Shown: positions 25,693 to 33,885, counted from the stretch's first letter. The stretch: DNA of 49,426 nucleotides from Pseudoflavonifractor sp. An44 (GCF_002161675.1 NZ_NFIH01000020.1:1-49426), one strand, 5' to 3'. Numbers and translations are program-made. Notes: generated from the sequence alone by a model not told the origin.

Positions 25693-25729
25693 AACACCCC
25701 GTGAACCGTTCTGTGGTCCACGGGGTGTT
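25693..25729 (-). terminator. Probable terminator after the DUF454 gene
   Basis: AACACCCCGTG / CACGGGGTGTT stem with a 15-nt loop, then TTGTTCG on the minus strand; U-tract is weak. Confidence 0.6.
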
Positions 25730-25732
25730 GCG

Positions 25733-26149
25733 TTAAGCCTGAGAGGCGGTTTCGTCCAGCTTGCGGTAATGCTCCGCCTGGGCAGGGGAGAGGGTCTTGA
25801 TGCCGAAGATAAAGAAGAGAATGTGGAACAGCCACACACAGCCCAGGACGATGCGGCCCACCGGGACGCTGCCCATCATGAAAAAGCCGATGGACATCAC
25901 TAAGGTGACCGTGACCATGATGCGAAGCTTGGTGCTCCAGGTCATGCCACGGCCTTTGGCAAAGCTCTCCAGATTGTTTTTATACAGCTTGGTGGAGGTG
26001 AACCAGTTGTGCAGCCGCTGAGAACTGCGGGCAAAGCAGAAGGCTGCCAGCATCAAAAAGGGAAAAGCGGGGAGCAGGGGCAGCACAGCGCCAACGGCGC
26101 CCAGTGCCAAGGCAATACAGCCAAATAGGATATAGAGCACTTTTTTCAT
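25733..26149 (-). CDS. DUF454 (YbaN-like) inner membrane protein
   Basis: 138 residues starting at ATG 26149 after GGAGATG. The N-terminal hydrophobic pair with GAVGAVLPLLPAFPFLMLAAFCFARSS is the DUF454 signature, followed by a linker (LHNWFTSTKLYKNNLESF) and two more helices (about 75-115). Four helices in all. Function unknown; in bacteria the family often neighbours metal or haem genes. Here it is the last gene of the ABC-ABC-ygbA-ybaN operon, starting 4 bp after the ygbA stop. Confidence 0.88.
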   Translation of the reverse strand: MKKVLYILFGCIALALGAVGAVLPLLPAFPFLMLAAFCFARSSQRLHNWFTSTKLYKNNLESFAKGRGMTWSTKLRIMVTVTLVMSIGFFMMGSVPVGRIVLGCVWLFHILFFIFGIKTLSPAQAEHYRKLDETASQA

Positions 26150-26153
26150 GGTA

Positions 26154-26498
26154 TCATCTCCTGTTTTGTCTTTGTTTCTCTCTGGAACTCTCCCACACGT
26201 GGCGCAGGGCCAGAATGGGGTGGTGGAGGAGCATCCGGGGCCCGGCGTAGCGCATGACCTGCCGGATTTGCTGGGCCATGTCCTTCCGGTAACAGTGCAC
26301 CTTGCAGTTGGAGCAGAAGGTTTTCGTCTCCATAAAGGGGCATTTGTCGCTGCGCTCCATGGCGTAGTCCTTCAGCGCCTGACACTGGGGACACAGCTGC
26401 CCGGTGTGGGTGTGGTGAACGCCGTGGCAGTAGATGGAAATCATCTGCCCCACCACCTTTTTCTCCCGCAGGCGTTTGTTCTCCACAGCGGAGGCCAT
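26154..26498 (-). CDS. YgbA_NO family (nitrous oxide-stimulated promoter) protein
   Basis: 114-residue cytosolic protein of the family named for E. coli YgbA, a member of the nitric-oxide-responsive regulon. The family core HCYRKDMAQQIRQVMRYAGPRMLLHHPILA is clear at about residues 67-97. Seven cysteines and several histidines (CPQCQALK, CPFMETKTFCSNCKVHC) suggest metal or cluster binding. Its ATG overlaps the stop codon of the upstream ABC gene by one base, so translation is coupled. Its presence supports a nitrosative-stress role for the operon, next to the hcp locus. Confidence 0.88.
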   Translation of the reverse strand: MASAVENKRLREKKVVGQMISIYCHGVHHTHTGQLCPQCQALKDYAMERSDKCPFMETKTFCSNCKVHCYRKDMAQQIRQVMRYAGPRMLLHHPILALRHVWESSREKQRQNRR

Positions 26499-28150
26499 CA
26501 GCTCACCCTCCCATGCTCCACCGAGTGCACCTCGTCGGCAATGCCCATGGTGGACCGGCGGTGGCTGACCAAAATCACCGTGCGCTGGTCCCGCTCTCGG
26601 TGGAGGGAGCGGAGAATTTCCGCCTCGTTGAGGCTGTCCAGATTGCTGGTGGGCTCATCCAGCAGCAGGAAAGGGGCGTTGTGGAGGAAGGCCCGGGCCA
26701 GTCCCAGCCGCTGCCGTTCGCCGCCGGACAGGGTGTCCCCCAGTTCTCCCACCGGGGTATCGTACCCCTGGGGCAGGGTGAGGATGAAGTCGTGGATGGA
26801 GGCCTTCTTGCAGGCCTCCTCCACCTCTTCTCGGGTGGCGTCGGGGCGGGCCAGAAGAATGTTTTTCAAAATGGTGTCGTGGAATAGGTCGGTGTCCTGG
26901 GTCATGTACCCTTGCATGGAGCGCAAATCGGAGGTATTGATGTTCCGCACGTCCCGGTCCGAAATGGTCACCTCTCCGCTCTGGCGGTCCCAGAACCGCA
27001 TGAGCAGCTTTAAGAGGGTAGACTTGCCCGAGCCGCTGCGGCCCACAATGCCCACCACTTTCCCCTTGGGAAAGTCCAGGGTCAGACCGTCCAGAATGGT
27101 CTCACCGCCGTAGGAGAAGGTGAGATCCTCGCAGGCGGCCCCGTGGAATCGGGTGGCGGACTGTCCGGACACCTCTTCCACCACCGGGGTCTCGTCCAGA
27201 ATGTCCAGCACCCGCCGGGCGGCGGCAAAGGTGCTCTGGAGGGTGGCGCCCAGGTTGGCCAGAGCTACCACCGGGCCAAAGGAGGACATGAGAGTAATGA
27301 GGGGAATGAGCACCCCGCCAAAGTTCACCTGTCCCTGTTCCAGCAGCACCAGCCCCAGGGCCAGCAGCGCCAGGTCGTAGAGCCAGATGACGGTGTGGGT
27401 GACGGCGGTGTTGGTGCCGGTGATACGGCTCATGTCCTGCTGCACCCGGCTCAGATCGTCGGTGCGGCCCTCCAGCTCACCAAGACGCTGGGCCTGGCCG
27501 TGGTACTGGATGGTCTCATCCACCCCCCGCAGGCTGTCCAGTACAAAGGCGGACAGCTGCCCCGCCTTCTGGCGCATCCGGTTGCCGGTATCTCCGGAGC
27601 GGCCAGAGGCCAGCACGGGGAGGAGAATACCCACGGTGGCATAGGCCAGCAGAGCCAACACCCCGTAGGCCCAGTGAAACCAAGCCAGGAAGGCGGCGGT
27701 GAGCAGGCTCATCACCAGGGCGATGGCGGCCGGGGAGATGGTGTGGGCGTAGAACACCTCCAGCAGCTCAATGTCGGAGGTGATGACCGAGATCAAATCC
27801 CCCTTGTCCCGCCCGTCCAGCTTGGCAGGGGCCAGGCGGCGCAGGGCGGCAAATACCTTTTGGCGCAAAATAGCCAACAGTTTAAAGGCAATGTAGTGGT
27901 TGCAGGTCTGCTCTCCGTAGCGGAACACCCCGCGCAGCAGGGCACACAGGGCGGCGACCAGGAAAATCAAGGGCAGGGTGTCCTGGTGGTTGAGGACGGA
28001 GAGAATGCCCACGCCGCCCAGCACTGGGATCAAAGTGGCGGCGATGAAGCCCAGCACCCCCAGGGTGATAGCCAGGAGCATTACCCCGGTGAGGGGGCCC
28101 ACCAGCGTGATGAGGCGGGCCATACAGGATAGATTGCTGCGGGGTTTCAT
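26498..28150 (-). CDS. CydC-like ABC exporter subunit (fused permease-ATPase)
   Basis: 550 residues: six-helix transmembrane domain (about 1-310) and ATPase domain (about 330-550). The ATPase shows Walker A GRSGSGKSTLLK, signature TLSGGERQRLGLARA, Walker B LLLDEPTSNLD and switch His in VSHRRST. It starts at ATG 28150 after AGGAGG; its ATGA overlaps the stop of the partner ABC gene. The similarity pattern and pairing resemble CydDC, which in E. coli exports cysteine/glutathione, but heterodimeric siderophore or drug exporters look alike. Substrate unknown. No cydAB oxidase is in the window. Confidence 0.88.
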   Translation of the reverse strand: MKPRSNLSCMARLITLVGPLTGVMLLAITLGVLGFIAATLIPVLGGVGILSVLNHQDTLPLIFLVAALCALLRGVFRYGEQTCNHYIAFKLLAILRQKVFAALRRLAPAKLDGRDKGDLISVITSDIELLEVFYAHTISPAAIALVMSLLTAAFLAWFHWAYGVLALLAYATVGILLPVLASGRSGDTGNRMRQKAGQLSAFVLDSLRGVDETIQYHGQAQRLGELEGRTDDLSRVQQDMSRITGTNTAVTHTVIWLYDLALLALGLVLLEQGQVNFGGVLIPLITLMSSFGPVVALANLGATLQSTFAAARRVLDILDETPVVEEVSGQSATRFHGAACEDLTFSYGGETILDGLTLDFPKGKVVGIVGRSGSGKSTLLKLLMRFWDRQSGEVTISDRDVRNINTSDLRSMQGYMTQDTDLFHDTILKNILLARPDATREEVEEACKKASIHDFILTLPQGYDTPVGELGDTLSGGERQRLGLARAFLHNAPFLLLDEPTSNLDSLNEAEILRSLHRERDQRTVILVSHRRSTMGIADEVHSVEHGRVS

Positions 28151-29886
28151 GCGGGTACCTCCTCTTGGTTGAATTGTTCCAGCTCTTGCTGCTGGTCCCA
28201 CAGCCGGGCATACAGCCCGCCTCGGTCCAGCAGCTGCCGGTGGGAGCCGTGCTCCACCACCCGACCGCCCTCCATGGCGTAGATGACGTCCGCCCCGGCC
28301 ACATTGGCCAGGCGGTGGGAGATGACCAGCACCGTGTGGGTGCGGGAGAGACGGTGAATCTGGTCCATGATCTCGTTTTCGCTGTCCACATCCACGTTGG
28401 AGGTGGCCTCATCAAAAATATACATGGGACTGTCGTGGAGCAGTGCCCGGGCCAGGGCCAGACGCTGGCGCTGGCCGCCGGAGAAGTTGCTGCCGCCCTC
28501 CTGGAGCTTGGTGTCCAGCCCCTGCTCGCTGTGAAGGAAGGGGGCCAGATTGACCTGCTCCAGCACCGCCCACAGCTCGTCGTCCAGCGCCTCCGGACGG
28601 GCCAGCAGCAGGTTGTCCCGCACCGTGCCCTTAAAGAGATAGCTTCGGTGTCCGATGTAGGTGCAGTGGGCCATGAGGCTGTCCTCGGACAGGGAGGACA
28701 GCTCCTTGCCTCCCAACGTGATGTGTCCTCCATAGCCCCGGTTGCGGCCCATGAGCAGGGCGGACAGGGTGGACTTGCCGCAGCCGCTCTCGCCCACCAC
28801 GGCGGTGAGGGAGCCGGGGGTGATGGTCAGATCCACCCCTTGGAGGATGGGCCGCTGGCCGTCATAGGAGAACGTGACGCCCCGGCACTCCAGGGTGGGA
28901 TTGCCCTCCACGGATTCAGCAGAAGGGGCGGGCACCTCCAGGTCCAGCAGGGCGTAAATCTTCTGGGCTGCTGCCATGCCGTTCATGGCCACGTGGAAGA
29001 AGCTTCCCAGCAGCCGCATGGGGAGGAAGAACTCCGCCGACAGCAGGATGATGGCAAAGCATCCGGCAGGGGTGATGTGCCCCTGGGACAGCTGCATGAG
29101 GGCCAGAATGGCCCCCAGAGCTGCCCCGCCATAGGCGATGAGGTCCATAATGACAATGGAGTTGAGCTGCATGGTGAGCACCTTCATGGTCACCTTGCGA
29201 AACTCCTCCGCCTGCTGAGCCATTTCCTCCTGACGAGCCTCATCGGCCTGATAGATTTTCAAGGTAGTCAGGCCCTGGAGATTCTCCAAGAAGTGGTCGC
29301 CCAGACTGGTGTACTTTCCCCAGTACTTGGCCAGCAGCTTTTTGGCAAAGGTCTGCACCGCCGCAATGGCAATGGGGATGAGGGGCACGCACACCAGCAG
29401 CACCACGGCACACATCAGACTGATGGGGGCCAAGAAGACAAAGAGGGTCACGGGAGCCAGCAGGCTGTAGAAGAACTGGGGCAGGTAGGAGCCAAAGTAG
29501 ATCTCCAGCTGGTCCACTCCTTCCACCGCCACCTGAACCACCTGAGCGGTGGAGGTGCGTTGGCGGTAGGAGGCCCCCAGGGTGTACAGCTTGTCAAATA
29601 GAGCCCGGCGCAGGGTGGATTTCACCTGCCGGGAGGCCAAATGGCTCATGCGGGCGGCGGCCCGCAGGGCAAACCACCGCACCACCAGAGCAACCAGGGC
29701 AATTCCTCCCGCAAAGGGGAGACTGGAGGATACCGGGCGGCCCTCCAGCAGCTGTCCCAGGAGCCAGCCCAGGGTAAACACCAGGGCGGCATTGGCCACC
29801 ATGGAAATCCACTGGCAGGCCACATTTCCGGCAATAAATTTTTTGCTGTCCGGCACCATGCCCAACAGCCGTTTGTCCATCATCAT
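28147..29886 (-). CDS. CydD-like ABC exporter subunit (fused permease-ATPase)
   Basis: 579 residues, the partner of the 26498-28150 protein. A six-helix permease domain (about 15-320, with the coupling-helix segment LFDKLYTLGASYRQRTSTAQVVQ) is followed by an ATPase with Walker A VVGESGCGKSTLS, signature NFSGGQRQRLALARA and Walker B YIFDEATSNVD. Three consecutive ATG codons (29886, 29883, 29880) follow AGGAG; the first is taken. It is first gene of a tightly packed four-gene operon. Two identical-pattern palindromes upstream overlap its predicted promoter. Confidence 0.9.
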   Translation of the reverse strand: MMMDKRLLGMVPDSKKFIAGNVACQWISMVANAALVFTLGWLLGQLLEGRPVSSSLPFAGGIALVALVVRWFALRAAARMSHLASRQVKSTLRRALFDKLYTLGASYRQRTSTAQVVQVAVEGVDQLEIYFGSYLPQFFYSLLAPVTLFVFLAPISLMCAVVLLVCVPLIPIAIAAVQTFAKKLLAKYWGKYTSLGDHFLENLQGLTTLKIYQADEARQEEMAQQAEEFRKVTMKVLTMQLNSIVIMDLIAYGGAALGAILALMQLSQGHITPAGCFAIILLSAEFFLPMRLLGSFFHVAMNGMAAAQKIYALLDLEVPAPSAESVEGNPTLECRGVTFSYDGQRPILQGVDLTITPGSLTAVVGESGCGKSTLSALLMGRNRGYGGHITLGGKELSSLSEDSLMAHCTYIGHRSYLFKGTVRDNLLLARPEALDDELWAVLEQVNLAPFLHSEQGLDTKLQEGGSNFSGGQRQRLALARALLHDSPMYIFDEATSNVDVDSENEIMDQIHRLSRTHTVLVISHRLANVAGADVIYAMEGGRVVEHGSHRQLLDRGGLYARLWDQQQELEQFNQEEVPA

Positions 29887-29907
29887 GGGAATCTCCTCTC
29901 CTTTGAA

Positions 29908-29954
29908 TTAGCTCAGGCTAACAGAAATGAAAAAAGAAAGTTAGCAAAAGCTAA
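29908..29954. promoter_or_regulatory. Paired TTAGCnnnnGCTAA operators upstream of the ABC operon
   Basis: Two perfect 14-bp palindromes, TTAGCTCAGGCTAA (29908-29921) and TTAGCAAAAGCTAA (29941-29954), start 33 bp apart, about three helical turns on the same DNA face. The second covers the spacer and -10 of the candidate promoter, which suits a repressor. The half site resembles DtxR/IdeR-type iron regulator boxes (TTAGG...CCTAA), but the regulator is not identified. Confidence 0.7.
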
Positions 29955-29966
29955 CGTTTTGTGCAA
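29938..29966 (-). promoter_or_regulatory. Candidate promoter of the ABC-ygbA-DUF454 operon
   Basis: Minus strand -35 TTGCAC (29966-29961), 17-bp spacer, -10 TAACTT (29943-29938). The -10 is weak; the palindrome at 29941-29954 overlaps it. Confidence 0.5.
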
Positions 29967-30085
29967 AAAAGAACAGGGCGAAGTTACCCTATGCAAACTA
30001 TAGCACATTCCAGGCGGTGGTGCAAGCAGAAAATGGGGGGAGGGCATAGGATGAAGGGGGAAACCCCTGGAAGGAGGATGCCTAG

Positions 30086-30553
30086 ATGGGAATTACCAGT
30101 TCAAATAAAGTGGTGGACCGCAGCGAAGTGGGCTGTGACGGCGAATTTCAAGTGACGCTGGCACTGACAGCGGCCCCGGACATCATTGAGAACCCCACCG
30201 ATATTGTATTGGTGTTGGACCGCTCCGGCAGCATGTCAGGCGTGCCGCTGGGCGCCCAGGGGCGTATCATCCAGCTGGAGGTGACGGTGAAGGACGTCTG
30301 TCCCAACCGCCGGGTGGCCTTAGGTGTGATGTTAGAGGAGGTGGGCCCGGACGGGAAAACAGAGCCCCGTGGGTTTAAGGCGTACACCATTCCCGCCCAC
30401 ACCCAGCCGGGATGCCGGGACGTGCAGGTCCAGTGCATCCGCTTTGTGGTGCCCGAAGATGTGTCCCTGGGGGGCAAGTCTCTGTGTGACACCCGCCGCT
30501 TCCAGGTCCAGCTTATCGCCCAGGAGATGGATTGGGAGTTCCGCTGTCCGTAA
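30086..30553 (+). CDS. vWA-domain protein with internal deletion
   Basis: 155 residues with a good start (GGAAGGAGG upstream of ATG 30086). The N-terminal part enters a von Willebrand A domain and shows its metal-site motif in IVLVLDRSGSMSG (about 40-52). After about residue 57 the usual 150-200 residue Rossmann domain is missing. The sequence jumps to a C-terminal module (QLEVTVKDVCPNRRVALGVML...FRCP) that I recall from larger clostridial vWA surface proteins. The frame is kept. Without the remaining MIDAS residues the domain cannot fold as a normal vWA. It is probably a deletion derivative, or an assembly collapse. Confidence 0.65.
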   Translation: MGITSSNKVVDRSEVGCDGEFQVTLALTAAPDIIENPTDIVLVLDRSGSMSGVPLGAQGRIIQLEVTVKDVCPNRRVALGVMLEEVGPDGKTEPRGFKAYTIPAHTQPGCRDVQVQCIRFVVPEDVSLGGKSLCDTRRFQVQLIAQEMDWEFRCP

Positions 30554-30606
30554 ATCAATCGCTATGCCAGGTGGGGAGATTCCCCGCCGGGCAAAAATTT
30601 TTAAAA

Positions 30607-30623
30607 GTTGTTGGTATAACAAC
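30607..30623. promoter_or_regulatory. Dyad operator of the ferredoxin-hcp unit
   Basis: GTTGTTGGTATAACAAC, arms GTTGTT/AACAAC. It matches the site at 32606-32622 at 15 of 17 positions. Its centre is 32 bp before the -10 box, the place of a class II CRP/FNR-type activator (about -42 from the start). An HcpR-like regulator is the natural candidate. Confidence 0.75.
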
Positions 30624-30646
30624 AGAAAGAGGCGGCGAACCTGTGC

Positions 30647-30652
30647 TATCAT
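30647..30652 (+). promoter_or_regulatory. -10 box of the ferredoxin-hcp promoter
   Basis: TATCAT with no good -35 hexamer at 17 bp; the dyad at 30607-30623 stands in its place, suggesting an activator-dependent promoter. Confidence 0.6.
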
Positions 30653-30730
30653 GCCCCTTGTCATAAGAAAGGTTTAAGACGCTGTCAGCGGTGGAATTCT
30701 ATGGGTATCAACCGGAAGGGAAGTGCTGAT

Positions 30731-30925
30731 ATGAATGCGACAGTGGATCAATATCTGTGTATCGGGTGCGGGGCCTGTGTCGCCTTGTGTCCTCGGGTGT
30801 TTCGTATGGGAGAGGACGGCAAGTCGGGGGTGAGCCAGGCGGTCACGGAGGAGACCTTGTCCCAGGTGCAGGAGGCCATTGACTCCTGCCCGGTCACCGC
30901 CATCAGCTGGCTGGAACACGAGTAA
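30731..30925 (+). CDS. Single-cluster [4Fe-4S] ferredoxin
   Basis: 64-residue electron carrier. Cluster ligands lie in CIGCGACVALCP near the N-terminus and SCPV near the C-terminus; the spacing is that of one-cluster ferredoxins. The start at 30731 fits GGAAGGGAAG 6 nt upstream better than the in-frame ATG at 30701. hcp starts 15 bp downstream, so the ferredoxin is the likely electron donor to the hybrid-cluster protein. A paralogue of similar sequence lies at 33571-33759. Confidence 0.92.
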   Translation: MNATVDQYLCIGCGACVALCPRVFRMGEDGKSGVSQAVTEETLSQVQEAIDSCPVTAISWLEHE

Positions 30926-30940
30926 AAGGAGCTTATCAAC

Positions 30941-32581
30941 ATGGAACAAAAGATGTTTTGCTACCAGTGTCAGGAGACCGCCGGGTGCCGTGGGTGCACC
31001 ATGGTGGGTGTGTGCGGCAAGCAGCCGGACGTAGCCGCTATGCAAGACCTGCTGGTGTATGTCAGCCGGGGCATTTCCGCCGTCACTACGGCTCTGCGTA
31101 AGGAGGGGAAGACGGTTGCCCCGGAGATCAACCATCTCATCACCCTCAATCTCTTCACCACCATCACCAACGCCAACTTTGACCGGGAGAGCATTGAGGC
31201 CCGCATCCGCGCCACGCTGGAGGCCAAGGCCCAGCTGCTGGCCCAGCTCGGCGATACCGCGAACCTGCCCCAGGCCGCCCTATGGGACGGCGCTGGGGAC
31301 TGGGAGGAGAAGGCCAAGACGGTGGGGGTGCTGTCCACCGAGAATGAGGACATTCGCTCCCTGCGGGAACTGATTACCTACGGCCTCAAGGGCCTGTCCG
31401 CCTACTCCAAGCACGCCAACGCTCTGCTCCAGGATGACGAGGACGTGGACGCCTTTTTGCAGCGGGCCCTGGCTGCCACGTTGGACGACAGCCTCACGGT
31501 GGACCAGCTGGTGGCTTTGACCATGGAGACAGGCAAGTACGGTGTCTCTGGCATGGCCATGCTGGACAAGGCCAACACCTCCGCCTATGGAAACCCTGAG
31601 ATCACCCGCGTCAACATCGGGGTGGGCAAGAATCCCGGCATTCTGGTCTCCGGCCACGATCTGCGGGACCTGGAGATGCTGCTGGAGCAGACCCAGGGCA
31701 CCGGGGTGGACGTGTACACCCACTCGGAGATGCTCCCTGCCCACTACTATCCCGCCTTTAAGAAGTATCCCAACTTTGTGGGCAACTATGGCAACGCCTG
31801 GTGGAAGCAGAAGGAGGAGTTTGAGGCCTTCCACGGCCCCATCCTCATGACCACCAACTGCATTGTGCCCCCCAAGGACAGCTACAAGGATCGGCTGTAC
31901 ACCACCGGGGCCGCCGGATACCCCGGCTGTACCCACATTCCCGGCGAGATCGGCGAGCAGAAGGACTTTTCTGCCCTCATTGCCCACGCCAAGACCTGTG
32001 AGCCTCCCGCCCAGTTGGAGACCGGGGAGATTGTGGGCGGCTTTGCCCACGCCCAGGTGCTGGCCCTGGCTGACCAGGTGGTGGAGGCGGTGAAGAGCGG
32101 CGCCATCCGCAAGTTTGTGGTCATGGCCGGCTGCGATGGCCGAGCCAAGAGCCGGGAGTACTACACCGAGTTTGCCAAGGCTCTGCCCCAGGACACGGTG
32201 ATTCTCACCGCTGGCTGCGCCAAGTACAAGTACAACAAGCTGCCTCTGGGTGACATCGGCGGCATTCCCCGGGTGCTGGACGCTGGACAGTGCAACGACT
32301 CCTACTCTCTGGCGGTCATCGCCCTGAAGCTCAAGGAGGTGTTCGGGCTGGAGGACATCAACGACCTGCCCATCATCTATAACATCGCCTGGTATGAGCA
32401 GAAGGCGGTTATCGTGCTCCTGGCCCTGCTGTACCTGGGGGTGAAGAACATCCACCTGGGTCCCACTCTCCCCGCTTTCCTCAGCCCCAACGTGGCCAAG
32501 GTGCTGGTGGACAACTTCGGCATTGCGGGCATCGGCACTGTGGAGGGGGACATGAAGCTGTTCTTCGGCGAGGACGCCTGA
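30941..32581 (+). CDS. hcp: Hybrid-cluster protein (hydroxylamine/NO reductase)
   Basis: 546 residues. Reduces hydroxylamine in vitro, and is regarded as an NO reductase protecting anaerobes from nitrosative stress. The N-terminal cluster motif has Cys7, Cys10, Cys19 and Cys25 (C-x2-C-x8-C-x5-C), the class I/II arrangement of strict anaerobes. Hybrid 4Fe-2S-2O cluster ligands lie in the C-terminal half ([32 protein letters not shown] regions). Start supported by AAAGGAG. It follows the ferredoxin gene with a 15-bp gap and is controlled from the shared dyad promoter. Confidence 0.97.
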   Translation: MEQKMFCYQCQETAGCRGCTMVGVCGKQPDVAAMQDLLVYVSRGISAVTTALRKEGKTVAPEINHLITLNLFTTITNANFDRESIEARIRATLEAKAQLLAQLGDTANLPQAALWDGAGDWEEKAKTVGVLSTENEDIRSLRELITYGLKGLSAYSKHANALLQDDEDVDAFLQRALAATLDDSLTVDQLVALTMETGKYGVSGMAMLDKANTSAYGNPEITRVNIGVGKNPGILVSGHDLRDLEMLLEQTQGTGVDVYTHSEMLPAHYYPAFKKYPNFVGNYGNAWWKQKEEFEAFHGPILMTTNCIVPPKDSYKDRLYTTGAAGYPGCTHIPGEIGEQKDFSALIAHAKTCEPPAQLETGEIVGGFAHAQVLALADQVVEAVKSGAIRKFVVMAGCDGRAKSREYYTEFAKALPQDTVILTAGCAKYKYNKLPLGDIGGIPRVLDAGQCNDSYSLAVIALKLKEVFGLEDINDLPIIYNIAWYEQKAVIVLLALLYLGVKNIHLGPTLPAFLSPNVAKVLVDNFGIAGIGTVEGDMKLFFGEDA

Positions 32582-32605
32582 TTTTCCCCGTGAAATTCCT
32601 TGCTT

Positions 32606-32622
32606 TTTGTTGGAATAACAAC
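32606..32622. promoter_or_regulatory. Dyad operator of the HD-cupin-ferredoxin unit
   Basis: TTTGTTGGAATAACAAC, same core TTGTTGG.ATAACAAC as at 30607. Its centre is 31 bp before the -10 TATACT at 32645. Confidence 0.75.
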
Positions 32623-32644
32623 ATACTTTTTCCGGGGAAAGGTG

Positions 32645-32650
32645 TATACT
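32645..32650 (+). promoter_or_regulatory. -10 box of the HD-cupin-ferredoxin unit
   Basis: TATACT, spaced from the dyad as in the hcp promoter; no -35 consensus. Confidence 0.6.
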
Positions 32651-32684
32651 AAACGTATTCCCACACAGAGTGAGGCGTTTTCGT

Positions 32685-33191
32685 ATGCAGAGCAATGAGA
32701 TGATCGATCAGATTACTTGGAAGATGGTGGACCACGACCGGGGCAGCGCCAAGCGCATCCAGCACTTTTTAAAGGTGCACCGGTTTGCCCAGCTCATCGG
32801 CCGGGGAGAGGGGCTGGACGCCCACACCCAGCTGGTGCTGGAGTGCGCCGCCCTGGTCCACGACATCGCCATCGGCCCCTGCAAGGCCAAGTATGGCCGG
32901 TGCACCGGCACCTTGCAGGAGCAGGAGGGCCCGGCCTACGCCCGGGACCTGCTGGCGGAGTTCCAGCTGCCCCAGGCCGACGTGGACCGCATCGGCTACC
33001 TGGTGGCCCACCATCATTCCTATGACAATATCCAGGGTATGGACTATCAGATCCTGGTGGAGGCGGACTTCCTGGTCAACTTCCACGAGGACAAGATGGA
33101 GAAAGAGACGGTACAGGAGACCATGAACCGGATTTTCCGTACTGAGACCGGGAAACGGCTGTGCCGGACCATGTTCGACCTGGACCAGTGA
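32685..33191 (+). CDS. HD-domain phosphohydrolase-like protein
   Basis: 168 residues. HD-superfamily metal ligands are visible: His in HFLKVHRFAQ, the HD pair in ALVHDIAIGPCKAKYG, His-His-His in LVAHHHSYD, and Asp in VEADFLVNF. Likely a metal-dependent hydrolase; the substrate is unknown. ATG 32685 is taken as start; an in-frame GTG at 32670 is possible. It is the first gene of a unit with cupin and ferredoxin genes (28 and 18 bp gaps), apparently co-regulated with hcp. Related HD proteins accompany Hcp and cupins in other clostridia, which suggests a role in the same stress response. Confidence 0.82.
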   Translation: MQSNEMIDQITWKMVDHDRGSAKRIQHFLKVHRFAQLIGRGEGLDAHTQLVLECAALVHDIAIGPCKAKYGRCTGTLQEQEGPAYARDLLAEFQLPQADVDRIGYLVAHHHSYDNIQGMDYQILVEADFLVNFHEDKMEKETVQETMNRIFRTETGKRLCRTMFDLDQ

Positions 33192-33219
33192 CCCGTTCCG
33201 CGAGAGGAGGTCCCTTCCA

Positions 33220-33552
33220 GTGGACGTAAAAATGAAAAACATCAGCAAATCCGAGGTGTTGGTCTTAAAAGACCAGGTTACCTATCAGCAGGGCCAGGTG
33301 GTTAGCAAAACTCTGGCCCAGAACGATGCCGTGAGCATCACCCTCTTTTCCTTTGACAAGGGAGAGGAGATCAGCACCCACCAGTCCGGGGGAGACGCCT
33401 TTGTCACCTGCCTGGACGGGGTGGGGAAGATCACCATCGACGGGGTGGACTATCTGCTCCATGAGGGGGAATCCATTGTGATGCCCGCCGGGCACCCCCA
33501 CGCCGTGTATGGCCAGGAGCAGTTCAAGATGCTCCTGGTGGTGGTATTCTAA
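33220..33552 (+). CDS. Cupin-domain protein
   Basis: 110-residue single beta-barrel. Cupin motif 1 is in THQSGGDAFVTCLDGVGKITIDG, where the first His and Asp/Glu-type ligands sit; motif 2 is in MPAGHPHAVYG. The metal set is therefore partial and suggests a small-molecule sensor or enzyme. The GTG at 33220 is chosen because AGGAGG lies 9 nt upstream, whereas the next ATG (33232) would be 21 nt away. It sits between the HD protein and a ferredoxin. Confidence 0.85.
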   Translation: MDVKMKNISKSEVLVLKDQVTYQQGQVVSKTLAQNDAVSITLFSFDKGEEISTHQSGGDAFVTCLDGVGKITIDGVDYLLHEGESIVMPAGHPHAVYGQEQFKMLLVVVF

Positions 33553-33570
33553 TCAAGGAAGGTGAAATGT

Positions 33571-33759
33571 ATGAAAGCAGTGGTAGATCAGGATCTGTGC
33601 ATCGGCTGCGGCCTGTGCTGCGGCACCTGCCCCGACGTGTTCCGTCTCAGCGGCGAGGGCAAGTCTGAGGCCTATCAGGAGGCCACGGAGGACAACCGGG
33701 GCCTGGTGCAGGAGGCCATTGACGGATGCCCCGTGTCCGCCATCAGCTGGGCCGAGTAA
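33571..33759 (+). CDS. Single-cluster [4Fe-4S] ferredoxin (paralogue)
   Basis: 62 residues with CIGCGLCCGTCPDVF and GCPVSAISWAE, clearly homologous to the ferredoxin at 30731-30925 along the whole length. Start at ATG 33571, AAGGAAGG upstream. It is the last gene of the HD-cupin unit, which ends at a strong terminator. The presence of both ferredoxin copies behind the same operator suggests a duplicated electron supply for Hcp or a partner. Confidence 0.92.
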   Translation: MKAVVDQDLCIGCGLCCGTCPDVFRLSGEGKSEAYQEATEDNRGLVQEAIDGCPVSAISWAE

Positions 33760-33773
33760 CTTCCAATCCAGAC

Positions 33774-33813
33774 AACGCCGGAGTGCAGCCATGTGCTGCG
33801 CCCCGGCGTTTTT
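33774..33813 (+). terminator. Terminator of HD-cupin-ferredoxin unit
   Basis: AACGCCGG...GTGCAGC / GCTGC...CCGGCGTT stem followed by TTTTT. Confidence 0.88.
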
Positions 33814-33825
33814 GGCGTCCGGTGA

Positions 33826-33853
33826 TTGAAAATCCGGCGCAATCCTGTATAAT
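33826..33853 (+). promoter_or_regulatory. Promoter of the M18 aminopeptidase gene
   Basis: -35 TTGAAA (33826-33831), 16-bp spacer, -10 TATAAT (33848-33853). Confidence 0.75.
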
Positions 33854-33885
33854 GGAGGAAAGTAACCACTAGGAGGAACCAAACC

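Noticed and set aside
25733-28150. The ABC pair as genuine cydDC of a cytochrome bd operon
   Set aside because: No cydA or cydB nearby and the organism appears strictly anaerobic; only CydDC-like similarity is claimed.
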